This document shows, one piece after another, positions 9,263-22,974 of a DNA stretch of 55,275 bases. The notes under the pieces are model-generated. The model was not told the DNA's origin. It searched no databases and was given only the letters and a program-made list of their open reading frames with translations. The position numbers and the translations under genes are program-made. The stretch comes from JBEKOF01 sp049513975. GTDB taxonomy: Bacteria > Verrucomicrobiota > Verrucomicrobiia > Limisphaerales > Palsa-1400. Numbering within the stretch: position 1 is the first letter of the stretch; the number at the start of each line of letters is the position of its first letter. The stretch is from contig JBEKVM010000020.1 of the NCBI GenBank assembly GCA_049513975.1, positions 1 through 55,275 on the forward strand, given 5' to 3'.

Positions 9263-10354
9263 ATGAGCAAAGGCCCAGTCAATCGCCGGGAGTCAAAAAT
9301 GACCACGATGCTGGCCGCGCGGCTGCACGGCCCGGCGGACTTGCGCATCGAAAGGGTGCCGCGCCCCGGCCCGCCGCGCAAAGGCCAGGCGCTCTTGCGC
9401 GTCAAGGTCACAGGGATATGCGGCAGCGACCTCCATTCCTATCAGGATGCCCGGATCGGCGATACCCCGGTGGCTTCGCCGCTCATTCTCGGGCATGAAT
9501 TCGCCGGCGTGGTCCAGGAAGCCGGGCCGGACGCGCGGGATGGCAACGGCCAGCGGCTGGAGGCGGGGACGCGCGTGGCGGTGGACCCCGCCCAGCCCTG
9601 CCTTCATTGCGATCTCTGCCAGCAAGGGCATCCCAACCTCTGCCGCCATCTGCGCTTTTGCAGCAACTACCCGCACGACGGCAGTTTGAGCCAATGGATG
9701 CTGATCCCGGCGCGCTGCTGTTTCCCGATTCCCAAAGCCATGAGCGACATTGAGGCGGCTTTGCTGGAGCCGCTGGGAGTCGCCCTTCATGCGGTGGATC
9801 TGGCCAAGTTGCGCCCGGCCCAGAGCGTGGCAATACTGGGCGCCGGTTCCATCGGGCTGTTGATCCTGCAAGTGGCCAGACTGGCCGGGGCGGACCCGAT
9901 TTTCGTGACCGACAAATTTCCCTGGCGGCTGAAAGTGGCCCGGCAACACGGCGCCAGTGCCCTCCATTGCGACCGCGAAGATCCCGTCGCCCGCATTGAA
10001 AAAGAAACCGCCGGGCGCGGCGTGGATGTGGCCATCGAAGCGGCCTGGGCCGATCACTCCGTCCAGCAAGCTGCCGAAATGACGCGCCCCGGCGGGCGGG
10101 TCGTGCTCGTGGGCATCCCCTCCGACGACCGCCTGGCCATGCAACCTTCCACCGCCCGCCGCAAAGGGCTGACCCTGAAATTTTGCCGGCGGATGAAACA
10201 CACTTACCCGCGCGCCCTCCGCCTGGTGGAGCGCGGCCGCGTCAATTTGCGCGGCTTGGTCAGCCATCGCTTTCCCTTGCGCCGCGCCGACGAGGCGTTC
10301 GCACTCAACGCCGCCTACCGCGGCCAAGTTGTCAAAACCATCATCGAATGCTAA
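9263..10354 (+). CDS. Zinc-dependent alcohol/polyol dehydrogenase (MDR family)
   Basis: NAD(P)-dependent medium-chain dehydrogenase of about 363 residues, acting on an alcohol group of a sugar, polyol or threonine-like compound. The catalytic zinc ligands are in GICGSDLH and GHEFAG. The structural zinc site has four cysteines (CLHCDLCQQGHPNLC). The nucleotide-binding Rossmann loop is GAGSIGLL. The ATG at 9263 is used; the ATG at 9299 (MTTMLAARL) aligns better with many family members. It lies 15 bases before araB, so it probably belongs to the sugar operon and may oxidise a polyol or sugar feeding into pentose metabolism. The exact substrate cannot be read. Confidence 0.88.
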   Translation: MSKGPVNRRESKMTTMLAARLHGPADLRIERVPRPGPPRKGQALLRVKVTGICGSDLHSYQDARIGDTPVASPLILGHEFAGVVQEAGPDARDGNGQRLEAGTRVAVDPAQPCLHCDLCQQGHPNLCRHLRFCSNYPHDGSLSQWMLIPARCCFPIPKAMSDIEAALLEPLGVALHAVDLAKLRPAQSVAILGAGSIGLLILQVARLAGADPIFVTDKFPWRLKVARQHGASALHCDREDPVARIEKETAGRGVDVAIEAAWADHSVQQAAEMTRPGGRVVLVGIPSDDRLAMQPSTARRKGLTLKFCRRMKHTYPRALRLVERGRVNLRGLVSHRFPLRRADEAFALNAAYRGQVVKTIIEC

Positions 10355-10369
10355 ACCCCTGAATTGATT

Positions 10370-12046
10370 ATGAGCGCAAAATATGTCATCGGACTGGATT
10401 ACGGTACCAACTCGGTGCGGACCTTGATCGTTAACACCGCCAACGGGCAGGAGGCGGCGGCGGCGGTTTGGGGCTACGAACACGGCACCCAAGGCGTGAT
10501 TTTGGGACGCGACCCGAACCTGGCGCGGCAGCATCCGGGCGATTACCTCCAGGGCGCGGCCCTCACCATCCCCAAGGCCCTGGCCGCGGCCAAAAAATCC
10601 GTGCGCGGGTTCCAGCCCGCACAAGTCATCGGCATCGGGGTGGACACGACCGGGAGCACGCCGCTGCCGGTGGACGCCAGCGGCCAGCCGCTGGCCTTTG
10701 ACAAACGATTTGCCAAAAATCCGGCGGCGCTGGCCTGGCTCTGGAAAGATCACACCGGCACGGCGGAAGCGGCGGAGATCACCGCGCTGGCCGGCCAAAT
10801 CCGCCAGGAATACCTGGCCAAGTGCGGCGGGACCTATTCCAGCGAGTGGTTCTTCAGCAAAGTTCTCCATTGTTTGCGCGCCAACCCGGAAGTTTTCGAC
10901 GCCGCCCATTCTTGGGTGGAACTGGCCGATTACGTGCCGGCGGAGCTGACCGGCACTTTGGCGCCCGGCGTCCGCATCGCCGGTATCTGCGCGGCGGGAC
11001 ACAAGGCCATGTACTGCCCGGAATGGGGCGGCTATCCCGACGCGGAATTCCTGGGCAAACTGGACCCCAAACTGGCCGAGCTGCGCGGTCGGCTCTGTCC
11101 GAGGGTCGAGTCGGTGGACCGCGCGGTGGGCGGATTGACGGCGGCGTGGGCGGCGAAAACCGGCTTGACGCCGGGGATTCCGGTGGCGGTGGGCGCTTTT
11201 GACGCCCACTTGGGCGCCATCGGCAGCGGCGTCGCGCCGGGGACGCTCGTCAAAATCATCGGCACCAGCACCTGCGACATCACCATTGCGCCCGGCTCGG
11301 AGAAATTGGCCGACATTCCGGGCCTGTGCGGGATTGTCAAAGGCAGCGTGCTGCCCGGTTTTTACGGCCTGGAAGCGGGCCAGTCGGCGGTGGGCGATAT
11401 TTTCAACTGGTTTGTCAATTATATTCAGCCCGGCGGCAAAAAAGGCGGCTCCCACGACGAGCTTTCCGCCCGGGCCGCCAAACTCGCCCCCGGCGAATCG
11501 GGCCTGCTGGCCCTGGACTGGAACAACGGCAACCGCACCATCCTGGTGGACCAGCTCCTGACCGGGGCGCTGGTCGGCCAGACCCTTTACACCACGCCCG
11601 CCGAGATTTACCGCGCGCTCATCGAAGCGACTGCTTTCGGAGCCTTGACCATTATCAATCGCTTTGAGGAATACGGCGTGAAAGTGGAGCAAATCGTCAA
11701 TTGCGGCGGCATCGCCGATAAAAGCCCGCTGGTCATGCAGATTTACGCGGATGTGACGGGGCGGCCCATGAAAGTTTCCCGCTCGGCCCAGACCTGCGCG
11801 CTGGGCGCGGCCATCGTGGCGGCGGTGGTCGGCAAGGCGCATCCCGATTTCCCTTCGGCGCAGAAGGCCATGACCGGTTTGAAGCCGCGCGCCTACACGC
11901 CCAACCCCAAGGCCCACGCCGTCTATCGCGAACTTTATCCTCTTTACAAAAGCCTGCACGACGCCTTCGGCACCAAAACCTGGAGCGGCAACCTGCACGA
12001 CATCATGAAACAACTCATCGCCATCCGCGGCCGGGTCAGAAAGTAG
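10370..12046 (+). CDS. araB: Ribulokinase AraB
   Basis: FGGY-family sugar kinase of about 558 residues that phosphorylates L-ribulose to L-ribulose 5-phosphate with ATP. The N-terminal phosphate loop GLDYGTNSVRTLI, the substrate region GVDTTGSTPLPVD, the ATP-site segment IIGTSTCDI, and the C-terminal NCGGIADKSPLVMQIYADV all match AraB rather than xylulokinase or glycerol kinase. The ATG at 10370 is the start. The araD gene begins 7 bases after its stop, which supports the pathway assignment. A very long antisense open frame over this gene (9293-12175) is a codon-bias artefact. Confidence 0.95.
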   Translation: MSAKYVIGLDYGTNSVRTLIVNTANGQEAAAAVWGYEHGTQGVILGRDPNLARQHPGDYLQGAALTIPKALAAAKKSVRGFQPAQVIGIGVDTTGSTPLPVDASGQPLAFDKRFAKNPAALAWLWKDHTGTAEAAEITALAGQIRQEYLAKCGGTYSSEWFFSKVLHCLRANPEVFDAAHSWVELADYVPAELTGTLAPGVRIAGICAAGHKAMYCPEWGGYPDAEFLGKLDPKLAELRGRLCPRVESVDRAVGGLTAAWAAKTGLTPGIPVAVGAFDAHLGAIGSGVAPGTLVKIIGTSTCDITIAPGSEKLADIPGLCGIVKGSVLPGFYGLEAGQSAVGDIFNWFVNYIQPGGKKGGSHDELSARAAKLAPGESGLLALDWNNGNRTILVDQLLTGALVGQTLYTTPAEIYRALIEATAFGALTIINRFEEYGVKVEQIVNCGGIADKSPLVMQIYADVTGRPMKVSRSAQTCALGAAIVAAVVGKAHPDFPSAQKAMTGLKPRAYTPNPKAHAVYRELYPLYKSLHDAFGTKTWSGNLHDIMKQLIAIRGRVRK

Positions 12047-12053
12047 TTTGCCC

Positions 12054-12746
12054 ATGCTCGAAGAACTTAAGCAACAGGTCTGCCAGGCCAATCTGGATCT
12101 GGTCAAGCAGGGCTTGGTCGTCCAGACTTGGGGCAATGTCAGCGGAGTTGACCGCGCCAGCGGCCACCTGGTCATTAAACCCTCCGGCGTGCCTTACGCA
12201 GGCCTGGCGCCCGATCAGATGGTGGTGGTTTCGCTGGCGACGGGCCGGGTCGTCGAGGGCAGGCTCAAGCCCAGTTCCGATACGCCGACACACCGGGTGC
12301 TTTATCGCGCCTTTCAGGAAATCGGCGGGGTGGCGCATACCCACAGCCTGTTTGCCACCGCCTGGGCGCAGGCCCGCAGGGGCATTCCCTCCTACGGAAC
12401 CACCCAGGCCGACTACTGGCACGGCGACGTTCCCTGCACTCGCCTGTTGACAGCGGAGGAAATCAAGACAGACTACGAGGCGAACACGGGCCATGTCATC
12501 ATTGAGACATTCCAGCATCTCGACCCGGCGCATCATTCTGCCGTGCTCGTGGCCAGCCACGGGCCGTTTACCTGGGGCCAAAGCGCCCGCCAGGCGGTGG
12601 AGAACGCCGTCGTGCTGGAGTTCGTGGCCCGGCTGGCCGTCGAAACTTTGCGGATCAATCCCAAAGTCAAACCGATGCAGCGGGTTCTGCTGGCAAAACA
12701 CTTCTTCCGCAAACACGGTCCGGGCGCGTATTACGGGCAGAAATAA
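12054..12746 (+). CDS. araD: L-ribulose-5-phosphate 4-epimerase AraD
   Basis: Class II aldolase/epimerase of 230 residues that interconverts L-ribulose 5-phosphate and D-xylulose 5-phosphate, the last step of arabinose entry into the pentose phosphate pathway. Zinc ligands are visible in HTHSLFATAWAQ (two His) and VLVASHGPFTWG (third His). GNVSG near the N-terminus is the phosphate-binding loop, and the acidic segment TQADYWHGDVPC follows the family pattern. The start is the ATG at 12054, eight bases past the araB stop; an upstream TTG at 12048 is less likely. It would be co-transcribed with araB. Confidence 0.95.
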   Translation: MLEELKQQVCQANLDLVKQGLVVQTWGNVSGVDRASGHLVIKPSGVPYAGLAPDQMVVVSLATGRVVEGRLKPSSDTPTHRVLYRAFQEIGGVAHTHSLFATAWAQARRGIPSYGTTQADYWHGDVPCTRLLTAEEIKTDYEANTGHVIIETFQHLDPAHHSAVLVASHGPFTWGQSARQAVENAVVLEFVARLAVETLRINPKVKPMQRVLLAKHFFRKHGPGAYYGQK

Positions 12747-12827
12747 CCTGAAACCTGCGGCCCTCAAACACCTCTAAACCCAAATTCACGGCAATCCAAT
12801 CAGTTCCAATCAACCCAAAAACGCACT

Positions 12828-13982
12828 ATGAAAAACATGATCGGCAGGATAATCGTCGTTGGCGCGGGCTCATGCGCCGCTTTTCTGATCGGCTGCAGCA
12901 CCGGGGGATCCTTCGACCAGGGCATAACCAAACAGGCCTTTGGCAAGACGCCCGATGGCCAGGCGGTGGACGTTTACACCTTGAAAAACTCCAAAGGCGC
13001 GGAGGCCCGCATCATGACCTACGGCGGTGTTGTCCTCTCGCTGAAAATGCCGGACAAGAACGGCCAATTCGGCGATGTCGTCCTGGGCTGCGACAAGCTG
13101 GAGGATTACACCAAGACCCCGCCCCCGCCCTATTTCGGCGCGCTTATTGGCCGCTACGGCAACCGCATCGGCAAGGCCACTTTCACCCTGGATGGCAAGA
13201 CCTATCAACTGGCCGCTAATAACAACGGCAACACCCTGCACGGCGGCAACAAGGGCTTTGACAAGGTCGTTTGGACCGCCGTCCGTATGACAGAAGACAG
13301 CGCGACCGGTCCGCAATTGTTTTTAAATTACACCAGCAAGGACGGCGAGGAAGGCTATCCCGGAACCCTCAATGTCACCGCGGTTTATACGCTGACGGAA
13401 AATAATGAACTGCGGATTGATTTCACCGCCACCACCGACAAGGACACCGTGGTCAACCTCACCCATCACGGCTACTTCAACCTGGCGGGCAAGGGCGACA
13501 TCCTCGGCCACGTCGTCACGATTCCCGCCGACAATATCACGCCGGTGGACGCGGGCCTGATTCCCCTGGGCAACCTGCAGTCCGTGGACGGCACGCCCTT
13601 TGATTTCCGCAAGCCCATGGCGATTGGCGCCCGGATTGATGCGGACAACGCGCAACTCAAGCTCGGCCCCGGCTATGACCACAACTGGGTGATCAACAAA
13701 AAGATGGGCGAACTGACCATGATGGCGCATGTCAGCGAGCCAACCACCGGACGCGTCATGGAGGTGTGGTCCACCGAACCGGCCTTGCAGTTTTACTCGG
13801 GCAATTTCCTGGACGGCACGATCGCGGGCAAGGGCGGCTGGGCCTATCAGAAGCACTCCGCCTTTTGCATGGAGCCGCAGCATTATCCGGATTCCCCCAA
13901 CAAGCCGCAATTCCCCACCACCGAGTTGAAGCCGGGCCAGACCTATAAAAACACCATCATCTACCGCTTCTCCGTCCAGTAA
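12828..13982 (+). CDS. galM: Aldose 1-epimerase (mutarotase), lipoprotein
   Basis: Mutarotase of about 384 residues that interconverts alpha and beta anomers of free sugars. The N-terminus carries a lipoprotein signal: a hydrophobic stretch ending FLIGCSTGG with a good lipobox Cys. It should therefore act in the periplasm, before uptake by the symporter encoded next. Catalytic His lies in NLTHHGYFNLAG and the catalytic Glu in FCMEPQHYPDSPN; HGGNKGFD is the substrate-side loop. It lies 81 bases after araD and 41 bases before the symporter gene, consistent with one operon. The symbol follows the family; the natural sugar may be arabinose or galactose. Confidence 0.92.
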   Translation: MKNMIGRIIVVGAGSCAAFLIGCSTGGSFDQGITKQAFGKTPDGQAVDVYTLKNSKGAEARIMTYGGVVLSLKMPDKNGQFGDVVLGCDKLEDYTKTPPPPYFGALIGRYGNRIGKATFTLDGKTYQLAANNNGNTLHGGNKGFDKVVWTAVRMTEDSATGPQLFLNYTSKDGEEGYPGTLNVTAVYTLTENNELRIDFTATTDKDTVVNLTHHGYFNLAGKGDILGHVVTIPADNITPVDAGLIPLGNLQSVDGTPFDFRKPMAIGARIDADNAQLKLGPGYDHNWVINKKMGELTMMAHVSEPTTGRVMEVWSTEPALQFYSGNFLDGTIAGKGGWAYQKHSAFCMEPQHYPDSPNKPQFPTTELKPGQTYKNTIIYRFSVQ

Positions 13983-14023
13983 GCCAAATTTGCCGACCCT
14001 TAAATAGACAGGCTCTCCAATAT

Positions 14024-15853
14024 ATGAATATACTGACTCCTCTCTTCGCGGCGGCGCAACCAGCCGCGGCAGCCGCCCCTAGCGGCACGGTTTTTGACAA
14101 CCTTGACTGGTTCGTGATCGTCTTGTTCGGATTGGGCATGATCGCGGTCGTCTGGTATTCCATGCTCAAGAAGAACGAGTCCGGCAAGGACTACTTCCTG
14201 TCCGGGCGCGACGCCAACTGGCTGCAGATCGGGTCCTCGATCTTTTCCTCCAACATCGGCTCCGAACACCTCGTCGGCCTGGCCGGCGCCGGGTTTGTCA
14301 CCGGCATGGCCATGGCCCATTGGGAAATGCACGCGTGGTGGATTATTATTCTGGGCTGGGCTTTCGTGCCGCTCTACGACCGCATGAAGGTGTTCACCAT
14401 GCCGGAATTCCTCGAGCTGCGCTTCAGCCGCGGCTCGCGCAACGTCCTGAGCCTGCTCACCATGGCCAGTCTGGTCTTGACCAAGATCGCCGCCACCATT
14501 TACGCCGGCGACGTCGTCATCAGCACGCTGTTGAACGTGAAATCGGTGCCTGTTTTCGGACATGATGTGCCCGTGTTCTGGTTCATCGCCTTTGGGCTGG
14601 CCTTAACCACCGGTCTTTACACGGTTTTCGGCGGAATGCGCGTCATCATGTACACCGCCGTGCTTCAGTCACCGGTGCTCATCTTTGGTTCTGTCTGCAT
14701 CCTTTACAAGGGACTGAGCGTCTTGGGTCACGGCAGCCTCATTGACGGCTGGCATGCCACCCTCGCGTCGATCACCGCTGCTACTTGGCACGGCGAAGGT
14801 GTTCACCTTGTCCGCTCCATCAAGGATCCCGACTGGCCCTGGCTGGCCATTCTGCCCGGTTCGGCCATCATTGGCTTCTGGTACTGGTGTACCGACCAGT
14901 ATATTGTCCAGCGCGTGCTGGCCGGCAAGAATCAGCAGGAATCCAGGCGCGGGACCATCCTCGCCGGCTTTTTCAAGCTGACTCCGGTGTTCATCTTTCT
15001 GGTGCCGGGCATGATTGCTTTTGCGCTGACCAGGACGCCGGGAGTCGGTTTCACCACCGACGGCGATGCCGCCTACACTTCGCTCGTGGCGCAGATTCTG
15101 CCCCACGGCATCCGCGGCATTGTTGCCTGCGGGATGATTGTGGCCCTCATGGCTTCGCTCGGCTCCAAGTTCAACGCGTCTGCCACGCTCTTCACGATGG
15201 ATTTCTACCGGGAGTGGTATCCCAATGCTTCCGGCAAGACCGAGGTGTTTGTGGGCCGCGTCGCCACCGCGGTGATAGTCTTCATCGGCATCTGCTGGGT
15301 GCTGGTCATTAAGAATCTCAAAATGCCGCTTTATGAGTATCTGCAAAACGTGCAGGGCTATCTCTCGCCCGCCATCGCGGTATTGTTCGCTCTGGGCGTG
15401 TTCTGGAAACGGGCCACCGCTCCGGCGGCGCTTTGGGCCTTCGTGGTGGGCATGATCGGTGGTTTTGGACGCCTGGCACTTGACCTCATCATGCGAGTTG
15501 ATAAGGATGCAGTGACCAAGCTCAAAGTAGATCAATACCACGGTATCATTACTCCAGCCCAATACGACGCGGGCATGGCCGCCATCCGGGCCACGCACAA
15601 CGGCCTCATGTTCGACCTTTGGCAGATTCACTGGCTCTATTACTGCGAAGGGCTGTTTGTGCTCACCGCCGCGCTCATGATCATCATCAGCCTCATGACC
15701 AAGGCGCCCGACCCGAAGACTGTCAAATACACCTGGTATGGCGCCTCCCCGGAGGAAAAAGCCGCCACCAAAGCCAGTTGGAATGGCATGGACGTGGTGT
15801 TAAGCTTGATTGTTATCGCCTGCGTGGTCCTGTTCTACATCAAATTCTGGTAA
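14024..15853 (+). CDS. Sodium:solute (sugar) symporter, SSS/SGLT family
   Basis: Inner-membrane transporter of about 609 residues of the sodium:solute symporter family, SGLT-like. It has many hydrophobic helices. The N-terminal YFLSGRDANWLQIGSSIFSS and the following SNIGSEHLVGLAGAG match the first core helices, and WYWCTDQYIVQRVLAGKN is the typical SGLT segment after helix 7. Its place after araB-araD-galM suggests it imports L-arabinose or the sugar handled by that operon, coupled to sodium. It is the last gene before a strong hairpin with a T-run. Substrate is inferred from context only. Confidence 0.92.
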   Translation: MNILTPLFAAAQPAAAAAPSGTVFDNLDWFVIVLFGLGMIAVVWYSMLKKNESGKDYFLSGRDANWLQIGSSIFSSNIGSEHLVGLAGAGFVTGMAMAHWEMHAWWIIILGWAFVPLYDRMKVFTMPEFLELRFSRGSRNVLSLLTMASLVLTKIAATIYAGDVVISTLLNVKSVPVFGHDVPVFWFIAFGLALTTGLYTVFGGMRVIMYTAVLQSPVLIFGSVCILYKGLSVLGHGSLIDGWHATLASITAATWHGEGVHLVRSIKDPDWPWLAILPGSAIIGFWYWCTDQYIVQRVLAGKNQQESRRGTILAGFFKLTPVFIFLVPGMIAFALTRTPGVGFTTDGDAAYTSLVAQILPHGIRGIVACGMIVALMASLGSKFNASATLFTMDFYREWYPNASGKTEVFVGRVATAVIVFIGICWVLVIKNLKMPLYEYLQNVQGYLSPAIAVLFALGVFWKRATAPAALWAFVVGMIGGFGRLALDLIMRVDKDAVTKLKVDQYHGIITPAQYDAGMAAIRATHNGLMFDLWQIHWLYYCEGLFVLTAALMIIISLMTKAPDPKTVKYTWYGASPEEKAATKASWNGMDVVLSLIVIACVVLFYIKFW

Positions 15854-15870
15854 TCGGGTTTTGCGCTCAG

Positions 15871-15914
15871 GGCCGCGGCCCGCGCCGGTTTGCCGGCTGG
15901 CCGCGGCCATTTTT
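15871..15914 (+). terminator. Intrinsic terminator after the sugar operon
   Basis: GC-rich inverted repeat: GGCCGCGGCC at 15871-15880 pairs with its copy at about 15899-15908, with an inner GCCGG/CCGGC pair around a TTT loop, followed by ATTTTTG. It begins 17 bases after the symporter stop. Seen directly; termination is inferred. Confidence 0.8.
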
Positions 15915-16115
15915 GTTCGTTTGGAGGCATCCTTTTTTGGGTCGCGGGAACCGGGGAAGCACCCGTTTGAATGCACAAATGCCTCTGTTTTCGGCCATCC
16001 ACAACCCTTTGCGTAATTCAGGTCAAAGACCCACAACTAATTGCGTTTTTTCCCTCAAAAAACCGCAAATAATGTTTGTTTTTCTGCGGCTTTTTTCCTA
16101 TCCTTTCCCTGTCCG

Positions 16116-16131
16116 TTTTGGGCGCCCAAAA
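16116..16131. promoter_or_regulatory. Perfect palindrome upstream of gyrB
   Basis: TTTTGGGCGCCCAAAA is a perfect 16-base palindrome, 56 bases before the gyrB start, in a 272-base stretch (15915-16186) with no gene. It could be an operator or part of a supercoiling-sensitive promoter region; I see no clear -35/-10 pair. T-rich runs fill most of the rest of this gap. Confidence 0.4.
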
Positions 16132-16186
16132 ATCGTGGCCGTTAAACGTTTTCCGCGCCCAATATGGAAAATAATTTACAGGCAAA

Positions 16187-18661
<2,475 letters not shown>

Positions 18662-18666
18662 CATTC

Positions 18667-19254
18667 ATGCCAACCCTGTACCTCATCGCAGGCCCCAACG
18701 GCGCGGGAAAGACCACTTTCGCCAGCCGGTTTTTGCCGGAGGAATCCGGCGAGCTGGAGTTTGTCAATGTGGATTTGATCGCGCGCGGCTTGTCGCCGTT
18801 TGCCCCGGATGCGGCGGCGGGCGCGGCAGGCAGAATTGCGCTCACCCGAGTTGGCCGCCTGATCAAAGAGGGCAAAACATTCGCCTGGGAAACCACCCTG
18901 AGCGGGCGTTCCACCAAAGGGTGGGTGCAGCAGGCCAAAGCGGCGGGTTATTTTATCAAGCTGGTGTTCGTATGGATTCAGTCATTGGAGGAATCCATTG
19001 ACCGGATTCGATTACGGGTTCGCGAAGGGGGACACGATGTTCCTGAGCGGGATGTCCGCCGCCGGTTTTTGAAGACGCTCGCCAATTTTTTCAACGACTT
19101 TTGCCCAATGGCGGATACGTGGAAGCTCTTTGACAATTCAAATGAGTCATTGCGTCTGGTGGCCGTCCGCAAGAACGACCGCGCGGTTTTCCGCGATCGC
19201 TCTTTGTTCGACGCCATTTGCGCCCAAGCAGGATATAAATATGATGAAAATTGA
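18667..19254 (+). CDS. Zeta toxin-like P-loop ATPase (COG4185 type)
   Basis: P-loop protein of 195 residues resembling predicted ABC-type ATPases/zeta-toxin kinases. Walker A is IAGPNGAGKTTFA at the N-terminus; FVNVDLIARGLSPFAPD carries the putative catalytic Asp, and FAWETTLSGRSTKGW is the next conserved strand. A second conserved block is IRLRVREGGHDVPERDVRRR. Zeta toxins phosphorylate UDP-N-acetylglucosamine, but most COG4185 members have no proven activity. It starts 5 bases after the gyrB stop and overlaps the next small gene by 14 bases, a toxin-antitoxin-like layout. Its location inside a gyrase operon is unusual. Confidence 0.8.
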   Translation: MPTLYLIAGPNGAGKTTFASRFLPEESGELEFVNVDLIARGLSPFAPDAAAGAAGRIALTRVGRLIKEGKTFAWETTLSGRSTKGWVQQAKAAGYFIKLVFVWIQSLEESIDRIRLRVREGGHDVPERDVRRRFLKTLANFFNDFCPMADTWKLFDNSNESLRLVAVRKNDRAVFRDRSLFDAICAQAGYKYDEN

Positions 19255-19507
19255 CGGCAATTGGAGCGACGATATTTTGGACGTGGACGACTACAAGGAG
19301 TTGCGCGCGTTTCAAAACGCCCAACTCGACGCCATCCGGCGCGCCCGCCAATTCGACTCCGAGTTCGTTGTTTTGCGCGAGGATAAAGTCGTCGCGCTCC
19401 GCCCCGATGAAACCCTGGACATCGAACGCCGGGGCGAAGAGCGCCTCAAGGAACTCAATCAGATCATCGCGCGCCTCCAGGCCGCCGGCCCTCAACCTGC
19501 CAAATAA
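19241..19507 (+). CDS. Small hypothetical protein, partner of the zeta-like ATPase
   Basis: Protein of 88 residues that starts at the ATG-ATG at 19241, inside the last codons of the zeta-like gene (14-base overlap, translational coupling likely). It is charged and mostly helical, with LRAFQNAQLDAIRRARQFDSEFVVLREDKVVAL and a long C-terminal helix (RRGEERLKELNQIIARLQ). No family is recognised. The layout suggests an antitoxin or regulatory partner, which is inference only. It ends 18 bases before gyrA. Confidence 0.7.
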   Translation: MMKIDGNWSDDILDVDDYKELRAFQNAQLDAIRRARQFDSEFVVLREDKVVALRPDETLDIERRGEERLKELNQIIARLQAAGPQPAK

Positions 19508-19525
19508 ACTCCAATTTAATTCTCC

Positions 19526-22180
<2,655 letters not shown>

Positions 22181-22307
22181 CCCGCTTATGGAGACAAGAG
22201 TTGGAAGACCAATTAAAAGTTGATGGGATGGCCTAAGCATCAACCAATGAGCAAGGGGTCATCTTTCTCTTTGGGCGACTTGCTCCAAGGATCGGATATT
22301 TGATGAA

Positions 22308-22916
22308 ATGATGAAACTGGTCCCAAACCCTCGGTACAGCGTTTTCCTCGCCGAGCTTGAGAATGTCAAGCGACCCTTCTCGGCATGGAAAGGCTTGCTG
22401 TTTCGTGCCTCTCCCCTTCCCTACGCCCAGAGCGCCAAGCTGCTTAACGGGCAAGGGAGCTTTGCGCTTGGAGGGAGGTGGTCGGCTGCCGGCACATTTC
22501 CTGCAGTGAACACCTCCATAGACCAAGGGACGTGCATTGCGGAGAGTAGAGCCAGTTTCACGTATTACAATTGGGCCCCGAGCGATGTCCGCCCGAAGAT
22601 AGTCGTTGCCGTGCGAGCCCGTTTCCGCAAAGTCATAGACCTCGCTTCTCCCAGAGGACTTCGCACCAAGCCGTGGCTGGAACTCGATAAATTCCTTGCC
22701 GAGGACTGGCACAAGGTCAATTACGCCAACCACGAGGCTCAGAGCCAGGCATTCGGTCGCGCTGCGCATGATATTGGCGCCGAAGCCCTTCTGATCCCAT
22801 CGGTCCGGGTGCGTGGCGGCGTCAATCTCGTTTATTTTCCCCAATCCATGGAGGCCCGGAGCAAGGTTGATCTCCTTGGGGAGGATGATCTGAATCGCTG
22901 GATCAAGAAAAAATAG
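22308..22916 (+). CDS. RES-domain toxin
   Basis: Protein of 202 residues with the RES signature: an Arg in GLLFRASPLP, GGRW in FALGGRWSAAGTFPAV, and a Glu/Ser in IAESRASFTYY. RES toxins degrade or modify NAD+ and are neutralised by an Xre/MbcA-type antitoxin. The gene is followed after 58 bases by such an antitoxin, so the pair is complete, but the order is toxin first. The ATG-ATG at 22308 is the start. The preceding 127 bases after gyrA carry no gene and probably hold its promoter. Confidence 0.82.
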   Translation: MMKLVPNPRYSVFLAELENVKRPFSAWKGLLFRASPLPYAQSAKLLNGQGSFALGGRWSAAGTFPAVNTSIDQGTCIAESRASFTYYNWAPSDVRPKIVVAVRARFRKVIDLASPRGLRTKPWLELDKFLAEDWHKVNYANHEAQSQAFGRAAHDIGAEALLIPSVRVRGGVNLVYFPQSMEARSKVDLLGEDDLNRWIKKK

Positions 22917-22974
22917 TGCAAAAGTGCGCGTATTTGTGCTTGCATCCCGACACAAATGATCGTAAGTTTGGGGC

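Noticed and set aside
9293..12175. 960-residue open frame on the - strand
   Set aside because: Runs across the dehydrogenase, araB and the araD start; product of GC-rich codon bias.
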